Assembly (NCBI RefSeq): GCF_000716875.1
Contig: NZ_JNWQ01000009.1
Span: forward strand, 1 to 64,000
From: Streptomyces novaecaesareae
GTDB lineage: Bacteria; Actinomycetota; Actinomycetes; Streptomycetales; Streptomycetaceae
Length of the DNA: 64,000 nucleotides
Direction of reading: 5' to 3'
The notes under the pieces were generated by a model. That model was given only the letters and a program-made list of their open reading frames with translations, searched no databases and was not told where the DNA came from. Shown piece after piece: positions 56,759-64,000 of this stretch (position 1 is its first letter; each line of letters begins with the position of its first letter). Made by a program: the position numbers and the translations under genes.

Positions 56759-57277
56759 ATGTCGGACGGCGCTCGCGTCATCGTCGGAGTCAGCGGCTCA
56801 CTGCACAGCCTCACCGCCCTGCATCGGGCGGCGGAGGAGGCCCGGATCCGGCAGGCCGTCCTGGTCCCGGTGCTCGCCTGGACGCCGGTCGGCGGCGAGC
56901 GCAACTACCGGGCGCGGCCGTGCCCGCCGCTGCTCCGCGCCTGGCAGGACCTCGCCGACGCGCGGATGGACAGCGCGCTGGAGCAGGCCTTCGGCGGACT
57001 TCCGGTCGGGGTGCCGGTGCGGCCGCTGGTCGTGCGCGGCGAGGCCGGCGCGGTGCTGACCGAGCTGGCCGACCGCCCGGGCGACCTGCTGGTGGTCAGC
57101 ACCGGGGAGCAGGGCGGCCTACGCGCCCGGGCGCAGCGGCTGCTGCGTCGATCGGTCACCCGCCACTGCCTCGACCGGGCGCGCTGCGGCGTGCTCGTCG
57201 TGCCGCCGTCCACCCTGCACGAGGACCTGCGCGCGCTGCACCGCGGGATCGACCTGCGGGAGCTGGTCGCCGCCTGA
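56759..57277 (+). CDS. Universal stress protein (Usp) family
   Basis: This 172-residue paralogue of the protein at 44814 shares VGVSGSLHSLTALHRAAEEAR, the RPCPP segment, PGDLLVVSTG and LDRARCGVLVVP. The nucleotide-binding GxxGxG motif is degenerate. GAAGGA precedes ATG 56759. Likely stress-induced with no assigned mechanism. Confidence 0.83.
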   Translation: MSDGARVIVGVSGSLHSLTALHRAAEEARIRQAVLVPVLAWTPVGGERNYRARPCPPLLRAWQDLADARMDSALEQAFGGLPVGVPVRPLVVRGEAGAVLTELADRPGDLLVVSTGEQGGLRARAQRLLRRSVTRHCLDRARCGVLVVPPSTLHEDLRALHRGIDLRELVAA

Positions 57278-57317
57278 CCGCCCGGCCAGACGTACGGCGA
57301 AACCGCCTGACTACTCG

Positions 57318-58937
57318 TCAGGATCGGCGCACTGTGCTGCCGTTGACCACCGTACGGGTCGGCAGCAGCTCGCGCAGCGCGTCCGCCGGGCAGTCCAACG
57401 GGTCGAGCGGCCACACCGTGAGATCGGCGAACGCCCCCGGCCGCAGGTGGCCGCGCAGCTCGCTCTCGCCGGTCAGCCGGGCCGCGTTGACGGTGTGCAG
57501 GGCGACCGCCTCGGCCCGGTCGATCGCGTGCTCCGGGCCGACCACCCCGGCCGTGGTGCCCCGGGTCGTCATGCCCCACACCGAGACCATGGCGCCGTAC
57601 GGGCCGACCGGGAAGTCCGAGCCGCCGGTGAGCAGCGCGCCCTCGTCCAGCCACTCGCGCAGCGGGAAGATCGCGGCCGTGCGCTCCTCGCCCCAGGCTC
57701 GCTGCTGGGTGAGCGCGCCGTCGTGCAGCAGCGGGTGCTGGACGGTCACCGGGATGCCGAGGGCGATCGCCCGGGCCCGCTGGTCGGGCCGGGCCAGGCC
57801 GCCGTGCTCGACCACCAGCGTGCCGGGCGGCAGACCGGGGCGGCCCTTGATCACCTGCTCGAAGACGTCGAGCAGGACCCGCAGACCGCGGTCGCCCCAG
57901 GCGTGCACGCCGACCCGCCAGCCGCGCCCGACCACCCGCTCCACCGCCGCGAGCAGCTCGGCCGGCTCCCAGAGCAGCCGCCCGTGGTAGCACGGCTGCC
58001 CCTGGTACGGCTCCTCCAGCGCGCCCGCCTCGAAGCCGCCGTCGATGCCGAACTTGACGCCCCACAGCCGGAGCCGGTCGTCGTCGCGGCCGTCCGCGCG
58101 CCAGGCGTCCATCCGGTCCAGCAGCGCGTCCACCTGCTCGGGCGTCCGGGCGGTGAAGCCGGAGACCAGCGCCCGGACCCGGACGGCGAGCGCGCCCTCG
58201 GCCCGGGCCGCGTCCAGCACATCGAGGTCCTCGACCGGGACGAGGCAGTCCCGGACGGTGCCGATCCCGGTGGCGGCGAAGTCCGCGGAGGCGGCGCGCA
58301 GGCCCTCGATCCGCTCGGCCGGGGTGGGGCGCGGCAGCACCCGCTCGACCAGCTCCACCGCCCGGTTGACCAGCCGGCCGGTGAGCCGCCCGTGCTCGTC
58401 GCGCTCGATCACGCCGCCGGGCGGGGCCTCGGTGGCCTCGGTGATCCCGGCCAGCCGGAGCGCGGCCGAGTTGAGCACCATGTTGTACGCGCCGCGGCGC
58501 ACCAGCACCGGGTGGTCGGCGGTGGCGCCGTCCAACTCCGCGGTGGTGGGCATCCGTTGCTCGGCCAGCAGCACCTCCTGCCAGTTGACCGTGGTGTGGA
58601 TCCACTCCCCGGCGGGGGTGCGGGCGGCGCGCTCGCGGATCAGGGCGAGGAACCCGGCGAGGTCGCGGGCCCGGTGGACGGGCACGCCGTGGACGCTCTG
58701 CGCGGCCAGGACCAGATGGGTGTGGGTGTCGTCGAAGGCGGGCAGCACGGTCGAGCCCGGGGCGTCCACGACCTCGGTGGCCGGCCCGATCAGGGCGTCC
58801 AGGCCGTCGGGGGCCGGGGACAGGGCGGTGATCCGGCCGCCGGTGACGGCGATCGCGCGCTGCGCGGGCTCGCCGGGGACGAGGGTGTGCACGGCGGCGG
58901 CGCGGATCAGCAGGTCCGCCGGGGGTTGGGCGGTCAT
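57318..58937 (-). CDS. Amidohydrolase, YtcJ-like
   Basis: This 539-residue metal-dependent amidohydrolase has the N-terminal beta-sandwich start (DLLIRAAAVHTL) and the TIM-barrel metal sites DDTHTHL (HxH), then VGVHAWGDRGLR and VVEHGGLARPD. The C-terminal domain carries TGGSDFPVGPYG. YtcJ-group enzymes hydrolyse formamide-type or cyclic amide bonds, with substrates mostly unknown. ATG 58937 has AGGAG five bases upstream and overlaps the stop of the PaaX-like gene, so they form one operon. Confidence 0.85.
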   Translation of the reverse strand: MTAQPPADLLIRAAAVHTLVPGEPAQRAIAVTGGRITALSPAPDGLDALIGPATEVVDAPGSTVLPAFDDTHTHLVLAAQSVHGVPVHRARDLAGFLALIRERAARTPAGEWIHTTVNWQEVLLAEQRMPTTAELDGATADHPVLVRRGAYNMVLNSAALRLAGITEATEAPPGGVIERDEHGRLTGRLVNRAVELVERVLPRPTPAERIEGLRAASADFAATGIGTVRDCLVPVEDLDVLDAARAEGALAVRVRALVSGFTARTPEQVDALLDRMDAWRADGRDDDRLRLWGVKFGIDGGFEAGALEEPYQGQPCYHGRLLWEPAELLAAVERVVGRGWRVGVHAWGDRGLRVLLDVFEQVIKGRPGLPPGTLVVEHGGLARPDQRARAIALGIPVTVQHPLLHDGALTQQRAWGEERTAAIFPLREWLDEGALLTGGSDFPVGPYGAMVSVWGMTTRGTTAGVVGPEHAIDRAEAVALHTVNAARLTGESELRGHLRPGAFADLTVWPLDPLDCPADALRELLPTRTVVNGSTVRRS

Positions 58938-59776
58938 GACGGCTCCTGGGGGTGGGACAGACCGGTGACCTTCTCGACGTACCGCAGGCTGGGCTCGGCG
59001 AGCAGCCCGTGCACCTCGGTGAAGACCGCGCGGGCGGGGACGGCGTTCCAGTCGGCGGGCAGCAGTTGTGCGGGCAAACCCGGGTCCAGGTAGGGCAGAC
59101 GGCGCCACTGGGTGAGCATCGGGACGTAGCTGCGGAACGCCTCGGCCGGGTCCGTCCGGGGCCGCCCGCGCAGCTCCTCGGCGACCGGGCGCCAGGCGTC
59201 GGCGAAGGCCGCGTACTGCGCCTCGATCGCCGGGAGGTCCCACCAACTCGCCACCGCCGTACGGAGATCGGCGAAGCCGGCGTACTCGGCGGAGAGGAAG
59301 AGGTGGACGTAGGCGCTCAGCCCGAGCCGCTCCAGCAGCCGGCGGGCGTCCGGCAGCAACCGGGCGGGCGCCAGCCAGACGCCGGGGGCGGCGTTGCCGA
59401 AGCCCAGCCAGCTCAGCCGGGAGCGCAGCTGGTGGCGGTGGGCGCGCTCGGACTCGGGCACCGAGAAGACCGCCACCACCCAGCCGTCGGAGAGCTCGGC
59501 GGGCTCCAGGCTGTGGAAGATCCGGCGGTCGCCCTCCTCGAAGACCGGCTCCATCGCGGGGGCGAGCCGGTAGCCGGTACCCGTGCGGCGCTCCTGCAGC
59601 AGGGTGCCGGCCTTCTTCAGCCGGGACGTCGCCGAGCGGACGGCCGGGCCGTCGACGTCGAGTTCGGCCATCAGCGCGATCAGGTCGGCGATGGATATCC
59701 AGCCGCCGAGGCGGCGGACGAACTCGCCGTAGACGGTGTGGATCAGGGAACTCGGCCGGGGCGTGCTCTCCGACAT
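58934..59776 (-). CDS. PaaX-family transcriptional regulator
   Basis: This 280-residue regulator has the PaaX N-terminal winged helix (SLIHTVYGEFVRRLGGWISIADLIALMAEL and VRSATSRLKKAGTLL) and C-terminal ligand-sensing region (WVVAVFSVPESERAHRHQLRSRLSWLGFG and APGVWLAP). PaaX proteins are repressors of phenylacetate and related aromatic catabolism, released by acyl-CoA intermediates. It lies between the amidohydrolase and the ring-cleavage operon and probably regulates one or both. Confidence 0.87.
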   Translation of the reverse strand: MSESTPRPSSLIHTVYGEFVRRLGGWISIADLIALMAELDVDGPAVRSATSRLKKAGTLLQERRTGTGYRLAPAMEPVFEEGDRRIFHSLEPAELSDGWVVAVFSVPESERAHRHQLRSRLSWLGFGNAAPGVWLAPARLLPDARRLLERLGLSAYVHLFLSAEYAGFADLRTAVASWWDLPAIEAQYAAFADAWRPVAEELRGRPRTDPAEAFRSYVPMLTQWRRLPYLDPGLPAQLLPADWNAVPARAVFTEVHGLLAEPSLRYVEKVTGLSHPQEPS

Positions 59777-59886
59777 GCGTGGGCGCTCCTCCCCGATGGC
59801 CAGGTGGTCCGGTGGTCCTGCGGCTTTGTGCCCGGCTGGCCGGGTGACCCGTGACCGGTCGCGATCATAGCGGTGCTCCCGGACGT

Positions 59887-60645
59887 TCAGGCCTCCGCGT
59901 AGGCGCCGGAGAGCAGGTGCCCCGCGCCGGGCGCGAAGGCCGGCAGGCCGAGGGCGCGGAGCAGCTGGTGGGCGGTGCAGACGGCGGCGGAGACCACCGG
60001 CTTGCCCAGTTGCTGCTCGGCCTCCTCGACGGCGGACAGCGAGGGCATCTGCACGCAGGCGGAGAGCACCACGGCGTCCGCGTCGGCGTGCGCGAGGCCG
60101 CGGGCGATCGCGGGCAGCCGGGCCGGGTCGTGGGCGGCCACGTCGAGGTTGTCGGCGATCTCCAGGGCGGCGTGGTCGAGCACCTCGATGCCCTCCGCCG
60201 CGAGGTAGTCGACCACCGTCCGGGCCAGCGGCCGCAGGTACGGGGTGACCATCGCGACCTTCTCGGCACCGAGCGTCCGCAGCCCGGCGACCAGCGCGCC
60301 GGCGCTGGTGACCACGGGTGCGGGCGCGCCGTTCTCGACGGTGCGCCGGTGCAGCCGCTGCTCGGCCTCGCGGTGGTAGCCGGGGCCGGTGGCCATCACC
60401 GCGACCAGGCAGGCGTAGCCGATCACGTCCACCCGGGCGTCCGAGAGCTCGGTGGCGCAGCGGTCGGACTCGCCGTCCATGGCGCGCAGTTGCTCGGGGG
60501 TGACCTTGGTCATCCGCATCCGGCTGGAGTGGAAGGTGAACCGTTCGGGGGCGACCGCCTCGCGGGCCCGCAGCAGCGCGGGGACCTCGGTCTCCATGGT
60601 GACGTTGGAGCTCGGGACGATCTGGCCGATCCGGTAGGTCGGCAT
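59887..60645 (-). CDS. Maleate isomerase-like (Asp/Glu racemase fold) protein
   Basis: This 252-residue protein begins YRIGQIVPSSNVTMETEVPAL, a strong maleate cis-trans isomerase signature. It contains the two active-site cysteines, in GYACLVAVMATG and VVLSACVQMPS. The reaction would convert maleate to fumarate. In this operon, it could act after ring cleavage. ATG 60645 is used. The upstream 44-bp gap contains a duplicated copy of the FAH gene end. Confidence 0.85.
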   Translation of the reverse strand: MPTYRIGQIVPSSNVTMETEVPALLRAREAVAPERFTFHSSRMRMTKVTPEQLRAMDGESDRCATELSDARVDVIGYACLVAVMATGPGYHREAEQRLHRRTVENGAPAPVVTSAGALVAGLRTLGAEKVAMVTPYLRPLARTVVDYLAAEGIEVLDHAALEIADNLDVAAHDPARLPAIARGLAHADADAVVLSACVQMPSLSAVEEAEQQLGKPVVSAAVCTAHQLLRALGLPAFAPGAGHLLSGAYAEA

Positions 60646-60657
60646 CGGTGGCGCTCC

Positions 60658-60719
60658 CTTCAGCGGGCGTCGATCACGGTTGGCGAGCTTCAGCGGGCGT
60701 CGATCACGGGGTTGGCGAG
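60658..60719. repeat. ~30-bp tandem duplication at FAH gene end
   Basis: CTTCAGCGGGCGTCGATCAC.. occurs at 60658-60687 and again at 60688-60719, with a 2-bp length difference. The second copy contains the FAH stop; the first lies in the gap before the isomerase start. Confidence 0.85.
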
Positions 60720-61583
60720 CGTGCCGATCCGCTCGATGGTGGCCTCGACCAGGTCGCCGGGCTGCAGGAACTGCGGCGGCACCATGCCCGCGCCGACGCC
60801 CGAGGGGGAGCCGGTGGCGATCACGTCGCCCGGCTCCAGAGTGACGCCGGAGGAGATGTCCGCGATCAGCCGGGCGATGCCGAACAGCATGTGGCGGGTG
60901 TTGGAGTCCTGCCGCAGTTCGCCGTTGACCTTCAGCGAGAGGTCGAGCCGCTGCGGATCGGGGATCTCGTCGGCGGTCACCACGACCGGGCCGAAGGGCG
61001 CGTAGCTGTCCTGGCCCTTGGAGAAGAACCACTGGCCGGAGCGGCGCTGGTCACGGGCGCTGATGTCGTTGACGATGCTGTAGCCGAAAACGTGCCGCAG
61101 GGCGTCCGGTTCGGCGACCTGGAAGGCCGGTTCGCCGATCACCACGGCGAGTTCGCACTCCCAGTCGAGCTGTTTGGTGAGGTCGGCGTTGTGCCGGATC
61201 GGCTGGCCCGGGCCGGTGACGGCGGTGGACGGTTTGCTGAACAGCACAGGGCGGTCGGGAAGTTCGCGTTCGGTGTCCAGGGTGCGGTGCGACTCGGCCA
61301 CGTGCTCCACGTAGTTGAGGCCGACGCCGACGATCTTGCCGGGGCGCAGCGGCGCCCGCAGCCGGACGCCGGCGAGCGGCCGGGTGGCCGGCGTTCCGGC
61401 GAGCAGCTCGCGCGCGGTGGCCAGGGCCGGGGCCCCGGACCGGATCAACCCGAGCAGGCTGTCCGGCAGTTGGGATCCGGCGGCGGTGGCGAGGGCGGTG
61501 AGGTCGGCGACCCGGTCCCCGGCGAGGAGCGCGCCGAGGCGCGGGGTGTCGTCGCCGTCCGAGCAGTAGGTCAACAGGTGCAT
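60690..61583 (-). CDS. Fumarylacetoacetate hydrolase-family protein
   Basis: This 297-residue enzyme has the FAH C-terminal domain with metal ligands in the segment LDWECELAVVIG and a GYSIVNDISARD motif. SGQWFFSKGQDSYAPFGP and GTPSGVGAGM-like (GSPSGVGAG) motifs follow. FAH-family members hydrolyse fumarylpyruvate, acylpyruvates or related diketones after ring cleavage, which suits the dioxygenase next door. ATG 61583 is used. Confidence 0.9.
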   Translation of the reverse strand: MHLLTYCSDGDDTPRLGALLAGDRVADLTALATAAGSQLPDSLLGLIRSGAPALATARELLAGTPATRPLAGVRLRAPLRPGKIVGVGLNYVEHVAESHRTLDTERELPDRPVLFSKPSTAVTGPGQPIRHNADLTKQLDWECELAVVIGEPAFQVAEPDALRHVFGYSIVNDISARDQRRSGQWFFSKGQDSYAPFGPVVVTADEIPDPQRLDLSLKVNGELRQDSNTRHMLFGIARLIADISSGVTLEPGDVIATGSPSGVGAGMVPPQFLQPGDLVEATIERIGTLANPVIDAR

Positions 61584-61618
61584 GGTGGTGGGTCTCCCGG
61601 TCGGACGGTCGGATCTGG

Positions 61619-62737
61619 TCAGGCGGCGGTCGTGGTGGGCTGGTGCCCGTCGTGGTCCGGGTAGGCCTCCTCGCGGTACAGGCCGAGCGAGTGCGTCACC
61701 GGGAAGTCGTTGAAGGAGAACAGGCAGGCGTCCTCGCCCTCGTCGAGGTTCGCGTGCTCGTGCCAGGCCCAGGACGGGACGACGAAGATGTCCCCCTGCT
61801 GCCACGCGAAGCGCTGCCCGGCGACGATCGAGACGCCGCGCCCCTTGGCCGCCGTGTAGACCACCGAGCCGGTGTGCCGGTGGGCGCGGGTGGCCTGGCC
61901 CGGGCGCAGCAGCTGGAGATGGGCGGCCATGGTCGGCATCACCGGGCCGCCGGTGACGGGGTTGGTGTACTCCATGATGACGCCGTCGTAGGGCGATCCC
62001 TCGGTGGCGCGGGCGAGTCGGCGCAGTGCGTCGTAGCTGGGCTCCCAGGGCCAGCCGAACAGCGGCGAGTACGGCCTGCTCCACTTCTCGGAGCCGTACG
62101 GCAGCAGGTTGCCGCCGTAGCTGAGCAGCGAGGAGTTCACCACCGGGCCGGGGCGCTGGTACAGCTCCGGGTGGACCTCGTAGAAGTTGGCGTCCAGGGT
62201 GTTGACCAGCGGGATGTCCAGGCCGTCCTGCCAGATCACCGGGGCGTCGTCGGCCTCGTTGCCGTGCTCGTGCCAGGTGTTGTTGGGGGTGATGGCGAAG
62301 TCGCGCGGGCCGACCTTGAGCTTCTGGCCGTCCACGATGGTCCAGGCGCCGGTGCCCTCGTGGACGAAGCGCAGGGCGGAGGCCTGGTGGCGGTGGGCGG
62401 TCATCGCCTCGCCGGGGCCCATGATCTGCAGGCCGGTGTACAACAGGCCGACGGCGGCGCTCAGTTCGCGGCGCCCGGGGTTCACCAGCATCACCACCCG
62501 GCGGCCGGCGTCGTCGGCCTTCACCAGGGGCAGCGCCTTGCGCACCAGCGGGCGCAGGTCCGCGTAGCGCCAGAGCACGGGGACGGACTTCGGCTGCGGG
62601 TACCAGGGCTCGATCTCGTTCGCAACCGTCCACAGGGCCCCGGCCTCGTGCTTGGCCAACTCATCGTAGTAGGCGAGCAGTTCGGGGCTGTCGGTGACGC
62701 GGGCCCGGCCGATGCGGTCGTCGTTCTGCTCGGTCAT
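61619..62737 (-). CDS. Gentisate 1,2-dioxygenase-like cupin
   Basis: This 372-residue bicupin has iron-binding His clusters in MTAHRHQASALRFVHEG and a second cupin RAHRHTGSVVYT. The layout and FAITPNNTWHEHGN segment match gentisate 1,2-dioxygenase and related salicylate-type ring-cleaving enzymes. It would open an ortho-hydroxy aromatic ring to a maleylpyruvate-type product. The ATG at 62737 overlaps the nitrilase stop by four bases. Confidence 0.88.
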   Translation of the reverse strand: MTEQNDDRIGRARVTDSPELLAYYDELAKHEAGALWTVANEIEPWYPQPKSVPVLWRYADLRPLVRKALPLVKADDAGRRVVMLVNPGRRELSAAVGLLYTGLQIMGPGEAMTAHRHQASALRFVHEGTGAWTIVDGQKLKVGPRDFAITPNNTWHEHGNEADDAPVIWQDGLDIPLVNTLDANFYEVHPELYQRPGPVVNSSLLSYGGNLLPYGSEKWSRPYSPLFGWPWEPSYDALRRLARATEGSPYDGVIMEYTNPVTGGPVMPTMAAHLQLLRPGQATRAHRHTGSVVYTAAKGRGVSIVAGQRFAWQQGDIFVVPSWAWHEHANLDEGEDACLFSFNDFPVTHSLGLYREEAYPDHDGHQPTTTAA

Positions 62738-63708
62738 GCGTCCTCCTCCTCGGGGAAGACCAGGGGCCGCAGCGGTCGGTCGTCCACGTGCAGCCGGAAG
62801 ACGTCGAAGCGGTTGTAGTGGCCGACGATGTCGTGCATCTGCTTGGGCTGGATGCAGCGGCCGAGGTCGATCTCGGCGTAGACGATGCCCTCCTCGTCCA
62901 CCAGCGGTTCGGTGACGGCGCGGCCGTCCGGGCCGAAGATCCCGGACAGGGCGCTGCGCGGGCGGGCGAGCTGTTTGCGGACCTGCTGGTCCTCGCCGGC
63001 GATCAGGTCCACGATCTCGGGAGAGAGGGTGGAGCAGGAGACCACCGTGAACACCTTGCCCTCGAAGCAGTGGGCGGCGGCGCGCAGCGCGATCGCCTCC
63101 GCCATGTCGTAGTCCTCGGGGGCCACCGGTAGGGCGATGTAGCAGGCGGCGTGGACGAGTTCGCCCTGGGCCAGCAGGGTGAAGCGGGCCAGGGGGTTGG
63201 TGTTCTCGCCGCAGGCGAGCGCGCCGAGCGGGCCGACGGAGGTGCGGTGCACCTTCAGGGTGCTGCCGTCGCCCTGGGTCCAGGTCAGCTTCTCGGCCCA
63301 GGTCGGCACCAACTTGCGGTGGGCGCTGAGCAGTTCGCCGTCCGAGTCGATGATCAGCAGGGTGTTGTACAGCACGCCCAGGCTGTGCCGGCCGCGCTCG
63401 TTGACGCCGATCACCAGCACCACCCCGGCCTGGCGGGCGGCCGCGCGCAGGGTGTCGACGTACGGGCCGGGCACGTCCACGGCGGCGCGGTACAGGCGCT
63501 CGTACCAGGGCGAGCCCTGCACCGGGTTCATCGTCCAGTTCCAGTACGGGTATCCGGGCACGAAGACCTCGGGGAAGACGACCAGTTCGGCGCCGTGGCC
63601 GGCCGCCTCCCGGATCAGCTCGACGGCCTTGTCGACGGTGGCGGCCGGATCCAGGTAGACGGGGGCGGCCTGCACGGCGGCGGCGGTGAATCGTGGCAGG
63701 TGGGGCAT
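62734..63708 (-). CDS. Nitrilase/cyanide hydratase-family enzyme
   Basis: This 324-residue carbon-nitrogen hydrolase has the catalytic Glu47 (VVFPEVFVPG), Lys132 (HRKLVPTWAEKL) and Cys166 (GALACGENTNPL). It matches nitrilases sensu stricto (nitrile to acid). GGAGGA precedes ATG 63708. Being translationally coupled to the ring-cleaving dioxygenase, it may supply an aromatic acid from an aromatic nitrile. Substrate not proven. Confidence 0.9.
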   Translation of the reverse strand: MPHLPRFTAAAVQAAPVYLDPAATVDKAVELIREAAGHGAELVVFPEVFVPGYPYWNWTMNPVQGSPWYERLYRAAVDVPGPYVDTLRAAARQAGVVLVIGVNERGRHSLGVLYNTLLIIDSDGELLSAHRKLVPTWAEKLTWTQGDGSTLKVHRTSVGPLGALACGENTNPLARFTLLAQGELVHAACYIALPVAPEDYDMAEAIALRAAAHCFEGKVFTVVSCSTLSPEIVDLIAGEDQQVRKQLARPRSALSGIFGPDGRAVTEPLVDEEGIVYAEIDLGRCIQPKQMHDIVGHYNRFDVFRLHVDDRPLRPLVFPEEEDA

Positions 63709-63717
63709 GGTTCCTCC

Positions 63718-64000
63718 TCACTCCTCGGGCCGGGTCGGCGACCAGCGGCGGTGGACGGGCGCGGGTGGTTCGCGCAGCAGGTGCAGGCGCGGGGCGACCC
63801 GGTCGGCGCCCGGGCCGGGCGGCTTGCGGCTGCCCGCCCGCCAGGGCCCGGGCCAGCGGGCGCCCGGCCCGGTGTAGCCCTGCTCGGCGGCGGCGTGCAG
63901 CGTCCACAGCGGGTCGTACAGCTGGGCCCGGCCGACCGCGACCAGGTCGGCCCGCCCGGCCAGCAGGACGGAGTTGGCGTCGTCCGGCCCGGAGATCGCG
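63718..64000 (-). CDS. Flavin oxidoreductase, 3' part, runs off window
   Basis: The last 93 codons, read to a TGA at 63718, encode ISGPDDANSVLLAGRADLVAVGR, LYDPLWTLHAAAEQGYTGPG and a Pro/Arg-rich tail. This is the end of an FMN-dependent OYE-like domain. The WTLHAAAEQGY motif resembles the C-terminus of the bifunctional salicylyl-CoA 5-hydroxylase type. That family makes gentisyl-CoA, so it would feed the dioxygenase. Only the C-terminus is seen, so assignment beyond OYE-like is tentative. Confidence 0.6.
   Translation of the reverse strand, partial: AISGPDDANSVLLAGRADLVAVGRAQLYDPLWTLHAAAEQGYTGPGARWPGPWRAGSRKPPGPGADRVAPRLHLLREPPAPVHRRWSPTRPEE

Overview
The window is high-GC actinomycete chromosome, most likely Streptomyces or Kitasatospora. 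Supporting signs are the GC-rich third codon positions, many GTG/TTG starts, many apparently leaderless genes, an IdeR/DmdR-type iron box, an actinobacterial SOS box, a c-di-AMP riboswitch in front of a LysM-M23 cell-wall hydrolase, and a secreted RNase closely resembling RNase Sa of Streptomyces (now Kitasatospora) aureofaciens. The first 60 bases are not genomic: they are an Illumina P7/Nextera adapter with index, so position 61 is a contig edge. Layout: 0.07-5.7 kb holds a glucose permease, a MocR-type regulator divergent from a PPOX/PaiB flavoprotein operon, and a secreted SGNH esterase. 5.8-12.1 kb holds type II NADH dehydrogenase, a HipA-like kinase/DUF3037 pair, MarR, purB and a DHA2 drug exporter. 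12.4-15.3 kb holds the riboswitch and LysM-M23 hydrolase, an iron-box DUF2470 gene, and a scar with remnants of three genes (RidA, an IclR-like regulator and a KDPG aldolase). 15.4-24 kb holds a GH13 glucosidase, an ABC-2-like membrane protein, a FhuF-like ferric reductase, and a two-component system whose kinase and regulator flank a Tat-exported phosphatase. 24-34 kb holds a PNGase A-like secreted amidase, LysR, psuG/psuK for pseudouridine breakdown, DNA polymerase X, an orphan HATPase, and an ArsR-like/MFS operon. 34-50 kb is mostly transporters, regulators, hydrolases, an AccD/AccA-type carboxyltransferase, RNase Sa, a universal stress protein, and a tandem pair of unidentified structured RNAs near 46.2-46.6 kb. 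The most distinctive part is 50,606-55,934. This is a complete 5.3-kb Tn7-like heteromeric transposon with TnsA-, TnsB-, TnsC/TniB- and TniQ-like genes as an overlapping operon. It has near-perfect terminal inverted repeats, internal repeats that look like TnsB sites, and a perfect 5-bp target duplication (GAGGG). It split alkB (DNA alkylation repair) after codon 7, leaving the SOS-box promoter and first seven codons on one side and the rest on the other. Its non-transposition end carries c-di-AMP-riboswitch-like motifs in swapped order and a 55-codon single-span membrane microprotein. From 56 kb to the end there is another universal stress protein, an amidohydrolase with a PaaX regulator, and an operon for ring-cleavage catabolism (partial flavin oxidoreductase, nitrilase, gentisate-dioxygenase-like cupin, FAH-family hydrolase, maleate-isomerase-like protein) that runs off the right edge. 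I saw no rRNA, tRNA or CRISPR array.
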